NCBI GenBank assembly: GCA_905221605.1
Contig: CAJNDS010001657.1
Location: forward strand, 240,644 to 304,643
Source: Symbiodinium natans
Taxonomy: Eukaryota; Sar; Dinophyceae; Suessiales; Symbiodiniaceae
Length of the DNA: 64,000 nucleotides
Direction of reading: 5' to 3'
Below are positions 1 to 11,600 of this stretch, piece after piece. The notes beneath the pieces were generated by a model. The model was not told where the DNA came from and searched no databases. It was given only the letters and a program-made list of their open reading frames with translations. The position numbers were made by a program, and so were the translations under genes. Every line of letters starts with the position of its first letter. Position 1 is the stretch's first letter.

Positions 1-611
1 ACTTGAATTGAAGGTCTCACAAACAGGTTCAGGCGGTTCAGGCTTCTCAAGTCTTCAGGGTTTAGGTTACGGATGTGTGTTGATTTACTTGTTTACGGAT
101 TTGGGCTGTACGCCTGACTCAACTGAAAAATGAATCAGTTTCTGAAGGTGACCCCTGGGAAAGCCCGCGGCTCGGGGCACTTGCTGCCACCTCTTCGTAC
201 AGAGGCTCCTCATCCTCCTCAGCACAACACAGTCCAATACAATACGATAAAGACAGGTATAGTACAGCAATTACTATGTTCCAGGAGGTAATAACATGCA
301 ATATCGTATCGGTAGCTGGTACCGGCCGCAGCTTGAAGACTCTACTGGAGGCAAGAAACACAAAACCAATTTGACGTTGCGGTGGACCTACAGGAGTTCC
401 CTTAGATCTCCGGCAGGTGAAGAATTAGAATGGCTCAGTTCGCAAGTCTCGCAAGATCATGCCCGAGCAGTGTCCAAAAACGATGAAAAGAAGTCACATG
501 TTTTGCAACTTGACAACGCCCAAGCCATGTCCAGACTCCCGAAACCTACACCTTAGTCCAATCAAAGATGTCCTGAAGCCATCCTTGTCTGATCCTCGTG
601 ATTTAGAAGGT

Positions 612-670
612 CTGGGAGGCTTGGTGGCGTAGGGGTGAGCTGGCCGGTCCTCTTCGGAATCTCTCTCTTG
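612..670 (-). CDS. candidate micro-exon, Pro-rich (copy 1)
   Basis: Open minus-strand stretch reading RDSEEDRPAHPYATKPPRP, preceded by an AG. It resembles the stretch at 1270-1350: both begin with the same 12 bases (GAGAGATTCCGA) and share CTACGCCACC (peptide PYAT). That resemblance is the only evidence for it. No family is recognised and the splice edges are guesses. It could be an exon of a low-complexity protein downstream of the 2.4-6.3 kb gene, or a fossil duplication. Confidence 0.25.
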
Positions 671-1269
671 GCGGATGAGTGGAGCGTGCTGAAGGCCTGT
701 CGTCAACATGAACGTGTGTCGGGTCCGGAAGATTGGATTTCTAGGTTTGGGGCTTTTGGTTCACATGCGGCTTGATGGCTTGAACCATAGCCACGCTCGA
801 GACATCTCTTGCGAGGCCCGATCAGCCCCTCGGCCGAAAGCTGCTGAAGGCTAGGATTAGGAGTGGGCCGCACCCCAAAACCCAAAACCCCCACGGGCTT
901 CAACCCCCTCCCAAACCCTACATACACTCGCCAAGCACAGGTTAACCAGCCCTCTTGGCTTCGAGGCTTCCGGGAACAACACTTCTGGCATCTGATTCTG
1001 CAGATGTCACGGATGCACCCTCACGTAAAACTAAGACCACAACCCGACTTTACTGGCATATGTGGCATTGTTGCTATGTAAACGAATCGTGAAGGTCCTG
1101 CTCGAACGTCTTCGCCTAGAACGCACGCCCTGCTGGAAACTTCAGATTCATATCAGGTCCAATGCTAACTCCATGTACCTGAAACCCGAAACACATCTGA
1201 AACAGCCTGAAACACCAGTCTCAACAGGTCATTTAATGGGCATTTAGGGGCCAATTGAGCAGCTCTCCT

Positions 1270-1350
1270 GCGCTGGCCGGCTCTGGCTCTGGCAGCGGCT
1301 GGGTGGCGTAGGGCGCCGGAGGTTCCTCCAGCAGCTCGGAATCTCTCAAG
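1270..1350 (-). CDS. candidate micro-exon, Pro/Glu-rich (copy 2)
   Basis: Minus-strand stretch reading RDSELLEEPPAPYATQP and then a PEPEPASAG run, ending at AG|GAG (possible GA donor). It is paralogous in layout to 612-670. A third CTACGCCACC occurs near 2035. The rest of 1-2400 shows only degenerate telomere-like words and nothing I can call a gene. Confidence 0.25.
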
Positions 1351-2397
1351 GTATCCCTCGCTCTTCGTTATGATATATAGGCTTTGCTATGGACTGTAAC
1401 CTCGAGGGTAGACTCTTCAGATTCAGGTCAGCTAGGCTTCAATCTTGAGATGGCATGAGAGTCTAAAGCTGCCCAAAGATGGGCTGAACGCAAGTTGGAT
1501 GCGCTCTAAGGGGCCAGCTTCAAGATTGTGCTGTACTTGGTGCTCGACGTTAAGCTTCAGGTCATTGGGGCTACAGGTCCCGGAAGTTCCTGGAAGCCCT
1601 GCCACTTACAGATGATCTTGCCGACAGGGCATGCAGCCTTGGAAAGAGCAGAGGCTAGAATGCCAACAAGTCGAGCTTTTTGCTGTGTTTCGGCTTCTGA
1701 ACTTTCAGATATGGTTAACAGAAGGCATGGTCACACGAGGACGCGCGCCTCAACCTGCTTTGCCGCAGTGTAGCCTCCGTGGGCTATGGGCTCCTCCTGT
1801 TGATTCGGGTAAGTGTCTGAGGCTGTCGGACTCAGTAACCTCATGAGAATGCCACATGCAAGGCTGAAGGCATCAAGCTTTGGGTTTGCAAAATAATTTG
1901 CGGGCTGCCAGCAAACGCCCTAAGAAACCCGTCCACATGCATCCCAACCCCGCCGATATTAAATGAAAACTCGTCCTATAAATTCCAGGCCCCTGCGCCC
2001 GAGCTCCTCAGGAAGATCGTCGGCCTCGCCGTGGCGGTGGCGTAGCTCTTTGACCATGGCCCGCCTTCGGGTGGCTTGTCGTGTTGACACTGGGGGCCAC
2101 CGCCTCAACTAACTAGGAAGTTCTCCGGAATGATGCAGCATGCGGGTATTCACCGGAATCTCGACCGCAGCTCGCGAACGCACTGCCTGCACTCCATAAT
2201 GATCACAATCCCTTCCTCCTCGGGGCTGTCGGGGAATTTCTCGCGCTTCACACGGCGCATCAGTTGAAAATGCCATCTTTCTGGTGCAACGAGGGATTCA
2301 ATCATGGCTCAAAAGAGGCCCGAAGAAGGCACACTGGACCGTCCATGCAGCTTCAAGGCTTGGAAGGGTCTCTGATTCCTTTGAAACTCTTCAACAA

Positions 2398-2422
2398 CCC
2401 CTAAACCCTAAACCCTAAACCC
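2398..2422. repeat. interstitial telomere-like repeat
   Basis: Three CCCTAAA units plus flanks. On the minus strand this reads TTTAGGG and lies 12-15 bases past the last inferred exon of the 2.4-6.3 kb gene, right after a GTAAAC that could serve as a donor. Confidence 0.8.
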
Positions 2423-2435
2423 ATTCGGGTTTACC

Positions 2436-5400
2436 TTACAACACTGCCCTTCTCAGAGGCCTCAGCAGACTTTCGGAGTGGCCGCTGCCCTGCGAAGGCT
2501 TCCAGTGGCCTTGGCCCCCCAAAGTAATAATAAGAATATAAGAATATAAGAATATAAGAAGATAAGAAGATAAGAATATAAGAATATAAGAATAATAAGG
2601 CTCCAAAGCTACGAAGCCCTTTTTCTTGACGCCATCGCCGATACTTGGATTGCACAATCATGTTACCTCCCTCTTCCACACTCTAGCTGAAGGACCGTTT
2701 AACGCACAAGCCAGAATACCTAAAATGGCAAAATGAGGACAGATTCGGACATTTGAAAGACATGGCGTACCCCACGTGAGATGACTAAGACCGGCCGGGC
2801 CTACCGTTTGGAGCCCATCTTCGTACGAGCAAAAGCGGAACAAGCTCAGATGGGACGCATCGTCTTCCAGAAGCGGGTGTTGTGGGTCAGGCTTTAGCCT
2901 CGCCCCTCGGTTTCCACCAGATCCGAGAACCCCATCAGCGAAACCCCTAAGCCTGTGCTTCAGGGGCTTCAGAGAATCAAAATATCCAGACTTTGAGGTT
3001 AGGGAGCTTGTCAGTGCTGTAATTCTACTTGATGAGTTTCTCCTTCTCTGTCAGAGGCCGCAGACGGAAGGCTCCAAGCTCCTTCAGAACCGCCTGTGCA
3101 TGGTGCTCGTGCCCATCCAGTTTGGCACCATGCTACATGTACTTCTGGTACCAGGAACTGCCACCACAACTATTCTCGGCATGGTTCCCCGGTTCTTCTT
3201 GCAATGATGAGCACTGCAACCCTAAGCCTGCAAGTGCTTGGTTTGAGCTCTGGGCCATGATTCCTTCAGACCCAGTCCTTCCCCATAACGCCCTAGCATG
3301 GGACCCCGCCTCAATCGTGGCGCACTTGCTCAGCAAGTGCTTCCATCGGGGATCGGTATGATAGACCTGCAGGAGAGCTTGGGTCACAAGTGTTTTCAGA
3401 TAAGGGTTGAGGGCTTGCGGTGGCATGTTTGATTGGGTGCTCGCAGACTGACATACTCTCTCTTTGATTCTTGTTTTTTTCTCCTGGTTGTTTTCCCCTT
3501 TTGTGACTTTTGTGGGCCTCTAGCTGCACCGTATCCACGACCAGCCGCAGCCGGCCGATCCGCTCGCAGCCGCGGTCGGCGAAGACCCGGCTGAGGGCCT
3601 TTGAACATGCGGAACAGGAGGGATTGAAGCCCGAGAAAATGGAGGGATAATTGGGGCTATTGGAGATATTGGAGGGCTCTGCAGAAGGCTTCCGCTTGGA
3701 CGTGGGATCATTGACAAGTTTTGCCTGGTTAGGGGATGTTGAGACGGGCATTGCAAAACGCGGACTCCGTGTAGGAACTGGTTCCTTGAAGTTGTTGTTC
3801 CGTACACTGGGTGTGTGTGTGTGTGTGTGCACGGGGAATGAGTATATAACTTGCGGCCCACGGGTTTTGTGATCATACAGGTGACCTTCCATCTCGCCTC
3901 GACCCAATGTTGAGATTTTTTGCAATGATTCCCTGTGAGCGGCGGATTTGGTATACAGGCTAATGGACAGCATGTCAATCTGCAGCCAGTCACTCGTGGG
4001 CTGAGTTCTAGGGCATATACTTTATCTCGCTCCCAAACAACCAGCTTGTCCACCCCCTAAAAATGCGAGGGCCGGATAGGGCCGGCATCACATCGCGGTC
4101 AAAGTGTGCTCTTGCCTGCTTGTCTCCGCTGACGGCTTGGTCAAGGCCATCCCGGACGCTCTCAACCTGCGGCGGACTCAGTGGAGTCTGCAAGAGTTTA
4201 GCAAAGCTTCCTACGAATTCTACTAGTAAGAGGGCCAAGACCTGCAAGAACCGCAGAGCGCCAACTCAAAAGAACCTTGAAACCCACTTGTATCAGTACA
4301 ACCCTTCTCAGCCCGAAGGCGCTTTAAATAACGAAGACTAGCGTAGCACCGCGCAACGTCTATAAAACAACTGGCCTTTCCGATCGAAACTAAACACGAA
4401 CTGCAAAGAACCACAGGGGCTCTAGAATTTCAACCTTCAAAACTCCAAGTCCACACCCCGAATCTACCGATGCCTCCCTGAAATCCTACATGATCGCAAC
4501 TGCCCTACCCCAACCGGTATTTCTTGCAGGAAAGCATGGACAAATGCTGGACTTGGACACATGAAACCATGAACGCCTCGCCTTTTTCATGAGGTCGGCC
4601 TCCTTGGCTTTCTTTTGCACGGAGCCTGCGGCTGCTTCATCCACCTCGGCTATCGAGTCTATAGAGTACTAAACGATGGGATTTTCGGGTCTGCTTGGCA
4701 GGGCACCCTTGCGTCGGACTTCCCCTCTTAATCGCATAAAAAATGGAAAGACAGGGTCCGGGGTCCGCCCCTCTAAGGTGCGCTCTCTATCGGCTGCGTC
4801 CTCGATGCTCCGCATGGCTGTGTCAAAGTCGACCTGGCGAGACGTAAGCCCCAAACTCCTGCCCGAAGACAGCCTCCCTCCATTCTTGCGAGCTGAGCTC
4901 TTTGACTTAGGACCGCTCCACCCGAAGACCACCAAAACCAACACCTTAGATTTGGGAAATCATGACTTTAGCTCCTCAAGTCCTACAACCCTTTGTTGCC
5001 GGAAGTCAAGAGGTCAGCAGGCCTATGCTGCATTGGATGTCAAAACCTAAGCCCTTAGACTTCGACTCGTAAAAGGAGCCTCGGAAAGGGCGGCCACAGG
5101 GCGGTGCTTCTTCAGGTACCTCCGGTCTCTTGCAGTTCTACAGAGCACTACAAGATGCTTGAGTACCAACGCGCCCCGGCTTGCTACACCCTCTGCATAC
5201 CGGGTGAACAGCCTAGGTTAGAGGTGAATTCCACAATGCCGTCCGGATCACTTCACTGCTCAGCACGCGACCATTCGCAAAAGCCAAGTACTACTAAGTA
5301 CTACTACCCGTCTCTTCGTGCCCGTGTCAGTGTCAGAGCCCTGATACCAAAGCATTGTGGAAGCAGCGCCCGTGGGTTAGACCATGTCTGCAAACCTTGT

Positions 5401-6280
5401 GTGGCAGCCCAGCACATGACAGATCGGATGTCCACAATGCTATCCGACTATGCGATGACTATCCCCTCCTTGAACTTCAAGCCCAAGTCACATCGGCGGT
5501 CGTGGCCCCTTCAACCCTCCTCCGTCTGGACCACGAACCCAAACCACCGAACCACACCCAGAAGCACCGCATCCAAACCTTGAAGCTATAACAGATTGAA
5601 AGTCCAATTTGAAGATGCAAAAACTCGAAAACACAACCAACGGCGGGGCAGGGCACACTCCGCAAGTCTGCTCAAAGTACCGCCAAAGGGCATCAAAGTC
5701 CGTGTCGCTGAAGCCATCCAAGGCCACTACCTGCTCGCAAATGGAAAGGATGATCATGCATGCAATACTCGTGAATTTCAACCCTGAAACCCCAAGGCGA
5801 CTAATCCTACATGTAGAAGGCTCTTTTGTGGCTTGAACCACGAAAATCCACTACGCAAATCGTGACTCTGGAGGAACAAAAATCGGCAGCAACGTGCGAC
5901 GGCACGTGAACTCATGGACAGAATTGCCACAAACCCAGCACACAAAGCCGCGCGCTCCACCACAAGATTTCAACTGCTGTATGTTTCGCAAGGCCCAACC
6001 TCGGAAGTGCCGTCCTCCCGCTCACAAAGAAGGCGCAGGCTGCCCTCGAACCACTCCGCCCTGGAGGCATGCTTGGAGTGTCACCAGATATTCGGACTGA
6101 GCTTCCAGAGGCTACAAGCGTCATCCGAGGCGGTTTCCGCCCGTCTCAATTGCAAATATTATTCCGTAAACCCGTAGTCTGAGATTCTAAGCCAAGCCCA
6201 AAGCCCGAAACTCCGAGCCGTAAACTCGAAACCCTGCAGGCGCCTGCGAATGGAAGTGGTGGCGTGCACCTTCGTGGCGC
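2436..6280 (-). CDS. split gene of unknown function, 11 chained micro-exons
   Basis: Inferred exons, in transcript order: 6280-6244, 6060-6000, 5730-5672, 5119-5080, 4833-4801, 4644-4582, 4187-4054, 3590-3518, 3366-3310, 2891-2805 and 2489-2436 (ends in TAA). Most edges read AG|G, and donors are a mix of GT, GC and GA. Splice phases agree at every one of the ten junctions, which is hard to get by chance. The product is acidic and helical: fragments include AEWFEGSLRLLCEREDGTSE, LDGFSDTDFDALWRYFE, DFDTAMRSIE, an Ala/Lys-rich stretch (VDEAAAGSVQKKAKEADLMKK, split here over one exon), PPQVESVRDGLDQAVSG and SRVFADRGCERIGRLRLVV. The 5' end is not found; the first listed exon starts in mid-codon. 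The 4187 exon may instead stop at 4116 (GC donor). I do not recognise a family. The chain is inferred from sequence alone, and single exons could be wrong even if the gene is real. Confidence 0.55.
2521..2601. repeat. AT-rich microsatellite (AAGAATAT/AAGAAGAT)
   Basis: About ten imperfect 8-base units, lying in an inferred intron of the minus-strand gene. Confidence 0.85.
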
Positions 6281-6462
6281 CTGAGCCCAAGGCAGAGTTT
6301 ACGCGAGCCTGAACCTGAACAGCTATCAATCCTTGCTCTCTCGTTGGCTTACTCTCATGCCGCCACTGCTGCGAAACAGCGTTTTCAGGCGTTCTCCGTA
6401 GCCGGCAGAGGGCTTCCAGATGTAAGTGTTGTGTGTTGCTGTCGGCTGCTGTTGGTCACAAG

Positions 6463-7777
6463 GACCACCCCGTTTTGAGTGGCACTGGCAGTACGTGCGC
6501 ATGTCAGCGCCTGAGTTGTTGCAAACCTTCGCGGAGATGGCAGTCAACGGTGGGAAACCCGAACATCAATACCATGAAACTCCCAAAGAAACCATCACCC
6601 TGTCTCGTGCGGTGCGGGCTTTCGGGTTTAGGGGTGCCGGACTGCCTCCGGGGGGGGGGGGGGGGGTGGCACTTGACGGGAGGAGGAGAAATATGAACAA
6701 GAAGGCCTGCACCAAAAAACTCAAGCCTTGACCGACAACCATTCCCACCATCCATCCCGTACCCTTAATTCAAACAACAGAGCTCAGCCGATCACGTACT
6801 TCCACATTGTTCAGAAATTGTTCATGGGAGTGCCCCTTCCCAATTCAGCCACCAAAGTCGCACCGGAATAAGCTGGAGCCTCTTGAGATCTCTTGAGCGA
6901 CTCTGGGGGGTCCAGACCCGCCGCAACACGATTTGCGATTCTTCCCCCCAAGTTTGTCGATTGTTCCAGGCGCTGGACTAATGGTTAAACAAGGCATGCA
7001 CAGTGGGGGCAGGGAGAGGGGGCCAGGAGGGGGCGGGGAGGGCAGGGGAGGGCAGGGGAGGGCAGGGGAGGGCAGGGAGGGGGCAGGGGAGGGCAGGGGA
7101 GGGCAGGGGAGGGTGGGAGGGCGGACGGGTGGACACGCACACATGGAGAGAATAAAGTTCAAAACTGTCAGAATACACATGAGGCCCAGCTTGGGTCAAT
7201 GGACTTGATTTTCAACCCCGACCCAAGACCACAGACCATCCCAAGGCTCGCACCCGACTCACCCCGCCAGCCGATCTGGTCGCTGTTGGCGCGGAACTGA
7301 CCACTTTGGCCGCCAGATTTGACCTGCTCTTCGTTTGTGGGCCTGCTTCAGGGTTCAACGCAGAGCGAAGTTGCGGGTGAAGTTTGGGCGTTCTTGCATT
7401 TACCATGTTCATCAGCCGAGCTCAACAGCGGTGCCGGGGCCAAAGAACTTTGTGAGTTCAAAGGCTGAGAAGGAACCAGCTGGAATCGTAAGGTCCGAAA
7501 AGACGGCTCTAGCGCAAACTCAGGTTGAAAAAACCTTGGACCACGCTTCAAGGCTTCGGGGTTCGGCTGAAGCTAGTCTCTCCAGAGTCTGCAAGGTCCC
7601 CACATCGCAGTACCTCTTCTGGAATCGGGTGAGCATCGGCCAGGATCAGGCTACACAGCTACCCAATTAACGATCGGGCAAAAGCTGCCTTTACACCCCT
7701 GAAGACAGCTTTACTCCGCAGCGCCGCAGAGGAAATCGATGAGTTGTCCGTTCACAGGCAGGCGATGGTCTTTGCCG
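6463..7777 (+). CDS. candidate plus-strand split gene
   Basis: Candidate exons: 6463-6549 (contains FEWHWQYVRMSAPELLQTF; GT donor, phase 1), about 6882-6969 (LLRSLERLWGVQTRRNTICD; GC donor), 7271-7332 (DLVAVGAELTTLAARFDLLF; GT donor), 7596-7628 (VPTSQYLFWNR; donor GTGAGC) and 7732-7777 (EIDELSVHRQAMVFA; GT donor). Phases agree across the last three exons (0/0); the second exon does not fit the chain, so an exon is missing or wrong. The complementary strand is also open at 6880-6972 and 7263-7323, so strand assignment is not certain. Function unknown. Ends not found. Confidence 0.4.
7003..7125. repeat. G-rich minisatellite (GGGCAGGGGAG)
   Basis: Around nine tandem 9-11 base units in the intron space of the candidate plus-strand gene. 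A 17-base G run lies just upstream at about 6650-6666. Both could form G-quadruplexes. Confidence 0.85.
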
Positions 7778-7914
7778 GTGGGCCAAAATGAAATCTCAGG
7801 GGCCATCCCTGTGAACATCTAAACAGTTTTTGTTAGCGAGCAGTCAGCATGAATGACAGGCGTGGCTACGCTTCACTACGTTGCGGCTGGAAAGCTGGGT
7901 GTGATGCAGTACAT

Positions 7915-7915
7915 C

Positions 7916-7946
<31 letters not shown>

Positions 7947-8100
7947 TGCTTGCTTGCTTGCAGCGCGCTTAACCTCTCAAGAGGGGTCGCCCCACTCTCT
8001 CTCTCTCTCTCCTCTTGGGGGCTTGGGGCGAAGCCCCCGCGGCGTGCTCTTGGCTTCTCTCGCTCTCTCTGTTCTCTCCCTCTCGTTCTCTCCCCTACCG
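7915..8100. repeat. CT-rich microsatellite block
   Basis: Several (CT)n runs with GCTTGC repeats between them. 7778-8550 otherwise holds no exon I can support. Confidence 0.8.
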
Positions 8101-8552
8101 GTTGTACAGCATAGACATAAACCTCTATGCCTCTATGCAACATGCAAAAACCTACATCTCTGCGATGCTAGGGCTACGTGTTAGTTTGCCCGCCTTTTCC
8201 TTTACATTCACATCGTCGGCCCCGGAGTTCAGATTGACCTCTTCCCGGTCGCCACGGACGTAAGGGAGCACTTTGGCAACCCTCGGGGGGCTGACGAACT
8301 TCAGAGTCAAGCCACATAGGGCCACATAGCCCTAAGCCTCCCCAAGCTCTTCCCCCACATGCATTAGCTAGCGGCTGCCTCGTCTATGCTTGTTATGTAC
8401 TCCCATGCCGTGCATATAGATGGGTCATGCTAAGGTTTCTAACTTAACCGTCCTTCAGGTCATGGACAACTGATGGGCCGGGTGCTGGGTTTAGGTTTTG
8501 GATTTCGGGTCTTCAGGCTTAGGGATTCGGCGTTGCTTGAGGTGTCAAAGCC

Positions 8553-8625
8553 CGCCGTGGAAAATGCGATGAAGGATCAGAGACATCTGCTCCGGGTACT
8601 CGTTGTGGGTTGTGATGTAAGGATC
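8553..8625 (-). CDS. candidate micro-exon
   Basis: After an acceptor ACGAG|GAT the minus strand reads DPYITTHNEYPEQMSLILH and then RIFHG, ending near a GC donor. The composition is protein-like, with aromatic and charged residues well mixed, and it carries no simple repeat. Neighbouring exons were not identified. Function unknown. Confidence 0.4.
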
Positions 8626-9100
8626 CTCGTACCAGCGAGGAGGTCAGAATGTGAAGCCGTCTCTTCTGTTCGCAAAGGTGGCACTTGCCATGTCAAGCCG
8701 TCCCCCAAACTGTGGATAGACGAACGCTTTAGGCCAAAGTCTCCGGCAACTACTTGCCCGGGCTCATGATCTGTGACTGTGAAGTTTTGGCGTTTTCTTA
8801 AGGAGCTTCAACGATGTTACCTTAATCAGGAAGTCAGTGTAGCTTCCATGCATCCATGCTTTTTGCCATTCCACTCAGCGATGCGCCACTTGTGTTGGGA
8901 CACAGCCATTGCTATGCCAAACGATTGTCTGTGATTTGTTCACCGAAGTAAGACTAAGACTCACACTCACACTAGCACAGTGATTATAATGGGAAGCTAT
9001 AACTCTCAGCACCTGATCTGATCAGGCCTGGGGCACTTTCTGAATTTCGCACTGCACATACACATCAGCATGCCCGAACCCTGAACCCCAAACCCCAAAC

Positions 9101-9205
9101 CCTTACAGAAGCGGGGTCCATGGGGATGTTCTCCACGTCTGGTGCGTGTAGCGGGCTGCAGCCTGCCAGCTTGCTGCCTGCATCGGATCGGACCAGGCTC
9201 AAACT
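9101..9205 (-). CDS. candidate micro-exon ending at a telomere-like donor
   Basis: The minus strand reads SLVRSDAGSKLAGCSPLHAP and then DVENIPMDPASVR. The reading frame ends at AGG|GTTTGGGG, where the GT of a degenerate telomere repeat would be the 5' splice site. The upstream edge is uncertain (9199 or 9205). Confidence 0.35.
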
Positions 9206-9508
9206 GGAATGAAGCAACATAACAGCCACACCAACCCGGGCACCTCCCCTGCGAAACTGGTGCGACAGCAGAAAGCTGTCTTGCGCGAAGAAGCCTGGGA
9301 TGAGAAGCTCAGGGGGCTTAGGGAGTTCCGCATTTAAATGCCCAAGGACCTAGGCCGTTGGGGTCTAAACCTACTAAGCATCAAACTCCCAGGGTCCTTC
9401 TTGCCTTCCGGGCGAAACTGCCACAACAGAGGGACTGCGGTACTGGAAACTTTGTTGCAAGAACCCCACAAGTAACAAAATAATGAAAATGCCCTCACAA
9501 CCCTCAAC

Positions 9509-9568
9509 CTTCAGCTTGGAGCGGGATGAGTGGGCCGTGCAGGCTGGGAAGGGCCTCGAAAGCAGTAC
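9509..9568 (-). CDS. candidate micro-exon
   Basis: AG|GT... to ...GAAG|GTTGAG, 60 bp, frame TAFEALPSLHGPLIPLQAE. Both edges obey the AG|G rule and the donor is GT. Family unknown. May belong with 10168-10293, upstream on the same strand. Confidence 0.4.
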
Positions 9569-10167
9569 CTTAACCTTGAACGAAAAAGTCCCTAAGCCAA
9601 CTAGATTCAACTAGACTACCCCAACTCAGTTCATAAGTTCCCTTTTCTCGAGCAGGCGTCCCGATTTGCCTTGTCGACCACAAACGTTTCCGCAGTCGGA
9701 AGAGTTCGCAAGCTGGTTTGGGCACGGGGCTCCAGGGCGCGCGCACAGCGGCTTGTGACGACAGCGACAAATATTTCATTCATTCTTCTTCCATCCATTC
9801 ATATTGTCGTTCGTTTCCTCAGTCGTTCATGAACCTATTCATCGACGCTTTGGGAGTGCGTTGTGCACCGTGGCGGGCAGGTTTAACTGCTTTGGCTGCT
9901 TTGCAAACAGCGGGATCCAGCTTCTGAGTCCATGGTGTGGAGACCTGAAACACCCCAAGTCTTTGCCCACTCCCCAAAAGCGACTCAGTCTTCTTTTGAC
10001 AGAGGGGCCGTTCACAAAACGCCCCATGGCCAGCTCCCGCAGTCGGGACCACCCCTGAGGTAGGGCTTGCAGTTTTGGGCTGAGTTGTGTTTTAGTCTTA
10101 GGCTTAGGTGGTTCGGGAGGCAAGTTCCTGACCGATTTCCTAGAGAGTCAAAGGTTGATGACCCCAC

Positions 10168-10293
10168 AATGATACGAGTATCAATGATCTCAGCTTTTTC
10201 TAGCAAGGTCCATGGCGCATCATCCAGGGCGGCCGCAGGGGTCCCCAGCAGAACGACGTCGCAAACCACATCGGCCGCCTCGCTGCGGCCATC
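10168..10293 (-). CDS. candidate exon, 42 codons
   Basis: After GTTGAG|GAT the minus strand reads DGRSEAADVVCDVVLLGTP, an Ala-rich stretch and PWTLLEKAEIIDTRII, up to a GT. GC-ending codons predominate, as in the certain genes of the window. The donor does not follow AG|G, so the right limit is unsure. Function unknown. Confidence 0.4.
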
Positions 10294-10639
10294 CTCAACA
10301 AGAAACAACCTCACTGGCTGCTGGATTGCACTTTTACACGACTACAAGAGCCTATACAAACCCACCCGAAAATTGCAGACCGATGGGCGGCATACGGGAA
10401 CCACGTTCAACTTTGGATCACAGCTCAGCACACTACGGGTTCCGTGCAGGACTGCCATGGGATGGAAAGATTGGGAAAATGACTTGCAGCTGGGGCGATG
10501 CAGGTGAAAAGTGCTGTGGCCGGGACGAGGAGCAGTGGGAGTCTATCCCCAAGCGCTGTCGAAAGCTCGCAGCGAACGGCATGGGGAATGACCACGTGAA
10601 AACAAGCGACAGACAAGAAGACTCCGTATGCAAACGCAA

Positions 10640-10825
10640 CCACCCACAACAAAACGATACAGAAAACAAAAACAAAAACAAAACAGAAACAAGACATATG
10701 AAGGAAACAAGACAAAACAAAACACAACAAAGCAAATCAAAACGAAGCAAAACAACACAAGACAACAAAACAACCAAAACACACACACAGAGGCAAGGAA
10801 ACAAACCAAACAAAACCAAACTAAT
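10640..10825. repeat. AAAAC-rich low-complexity tract
   Basis: Degenerate AAAAC/AAACA units ending in a short CA run. Long ORFs crossing it on both strands are artefacts of the repeat. Confidence 0.8.
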
Positions 10826-10916
10826 GATTTACTCCGATCATGCCCCACCCTATACAGTACAGTGTGGGAGCCATCCTGCCGTTCTCACACAGGTAGTTGC
10901 GGATACTTCGCTGCAG

Positions 10917-11136
10917 GCTTCTGTCGCGGGACTCTCGGCAGAAGCATTTGGAGGTCGGCACTCCAGCATACTCGTTGCGTTGCATGCTCTCCGAGAAGCT
11001 GTCTTATGGCACGCGAACAGGTATAAAACTCTACCGCCCTCGCTGTGGCTGTGAAAACTGCTTGCCCGGGAATTGGGATCTGGCAGTTAGCAGAGAGGCT
11101 CTACGATGGCTCAGTGCAGCTGGCTGCGACCCTTAG
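10917..11136 (+). CDS. 3' end of a plus-strand split gene, two exons
   Basis: Exon 10917-11020 lies between CTGCAG|G and AACAG|GT (34 codons, phase 2). It reads ASVAGLSAEAFGGRHSSILV and then ALHALREAVLWHAN. The next exon, 11094-11136, completes the split codon as Arg, reads EALRWLSAAGCDP and stops at TAG. The join continues an amphipathic helix without a break. Upstream exons were not found. No family recognised. Confidence 0.45.
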
Positions 11137-11209
11137 GCTTAGCGAAAGAGGGGTAGTTGCAGAGCTCTAGCTGTTGAGCCTCAAGCCCGGTTCACGACCA
11201 CTACCTGCC

Positions 11210-11370
11210 TTCTGCGGCACTCCGCAGCGAAAGCGGGGCGAACCGGGGCACGAGCGATCGAGCTGAGCAGGGTGAGCCTCGTGCGACGCGCGTGCACCTC
11301 ACGCACCTCGAGTGCGAACGTCGCACACCGCGCGCTCACGCCATCTTTCAGTGACACCCCGTAATTAGGT
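11210..11370 (-). CDS. GC-rich candidate exon
   Basis: Minus-strand open stretch containing DGVSARCATFALEVREVHAR and IARAPVRPAFAAECRRRQ, ending at AAGGCAG|GTAGTG. It is much more GC-rich than its flanks. It could be an exon or simply a GC island. Confidence 0.25.
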
Positions 11371-11454
11371 GCTTTGGATTTAGCTAAACTAGAATACTTG
11401 ACCATTACCACAACCAACGACGACCGACGACATCCTCACACTGCAACCTGTCTT

Positions 11455-11600
11455 AGAGACACAGAGAAGACACAGAGAAGCAAGACACAGAGAAGCCACA
11501 GAGAACAGAGAAAACGCAAAGAAGCACAGAAGAGAGAGAGAGAGAGGACACAAACAGAGACAGAGACAGACACAGAGACAGTGCACAGTCACGGTCGTCA
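11455..11600. repeat. CACAGAGA-type low-complexity tract
   Basis: Degenerate (CACAGAGA)n with (AG)n inside. 11600-12550 shows open frames on both strands that I could not resolve into exons. Confidence 0.8.

Noticed and set aside
3311..3973. 220-codon minus-strand ORF
   Set aside because: Crosses a TG microsatellite and non-coding-looking sequence. Only the segments at 3310-3366 and 3518-3590 have exon-like edges.
6880..6972. Minus-strand exon candidate (RLEQSTNLGGRIANRVAAGL)
   Set aside because: It is as protein-like as the plus-strand reading, but flanking exons favour the plus strand here. Left undecided rather than listed twice.
10212..11054. 280-codon plus-strand ORF
   Set aside because: It runs through the AAAAC low-complexity tract and has no domain signal. 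Only its last part overlaps a real-looking exon (10917-11020).
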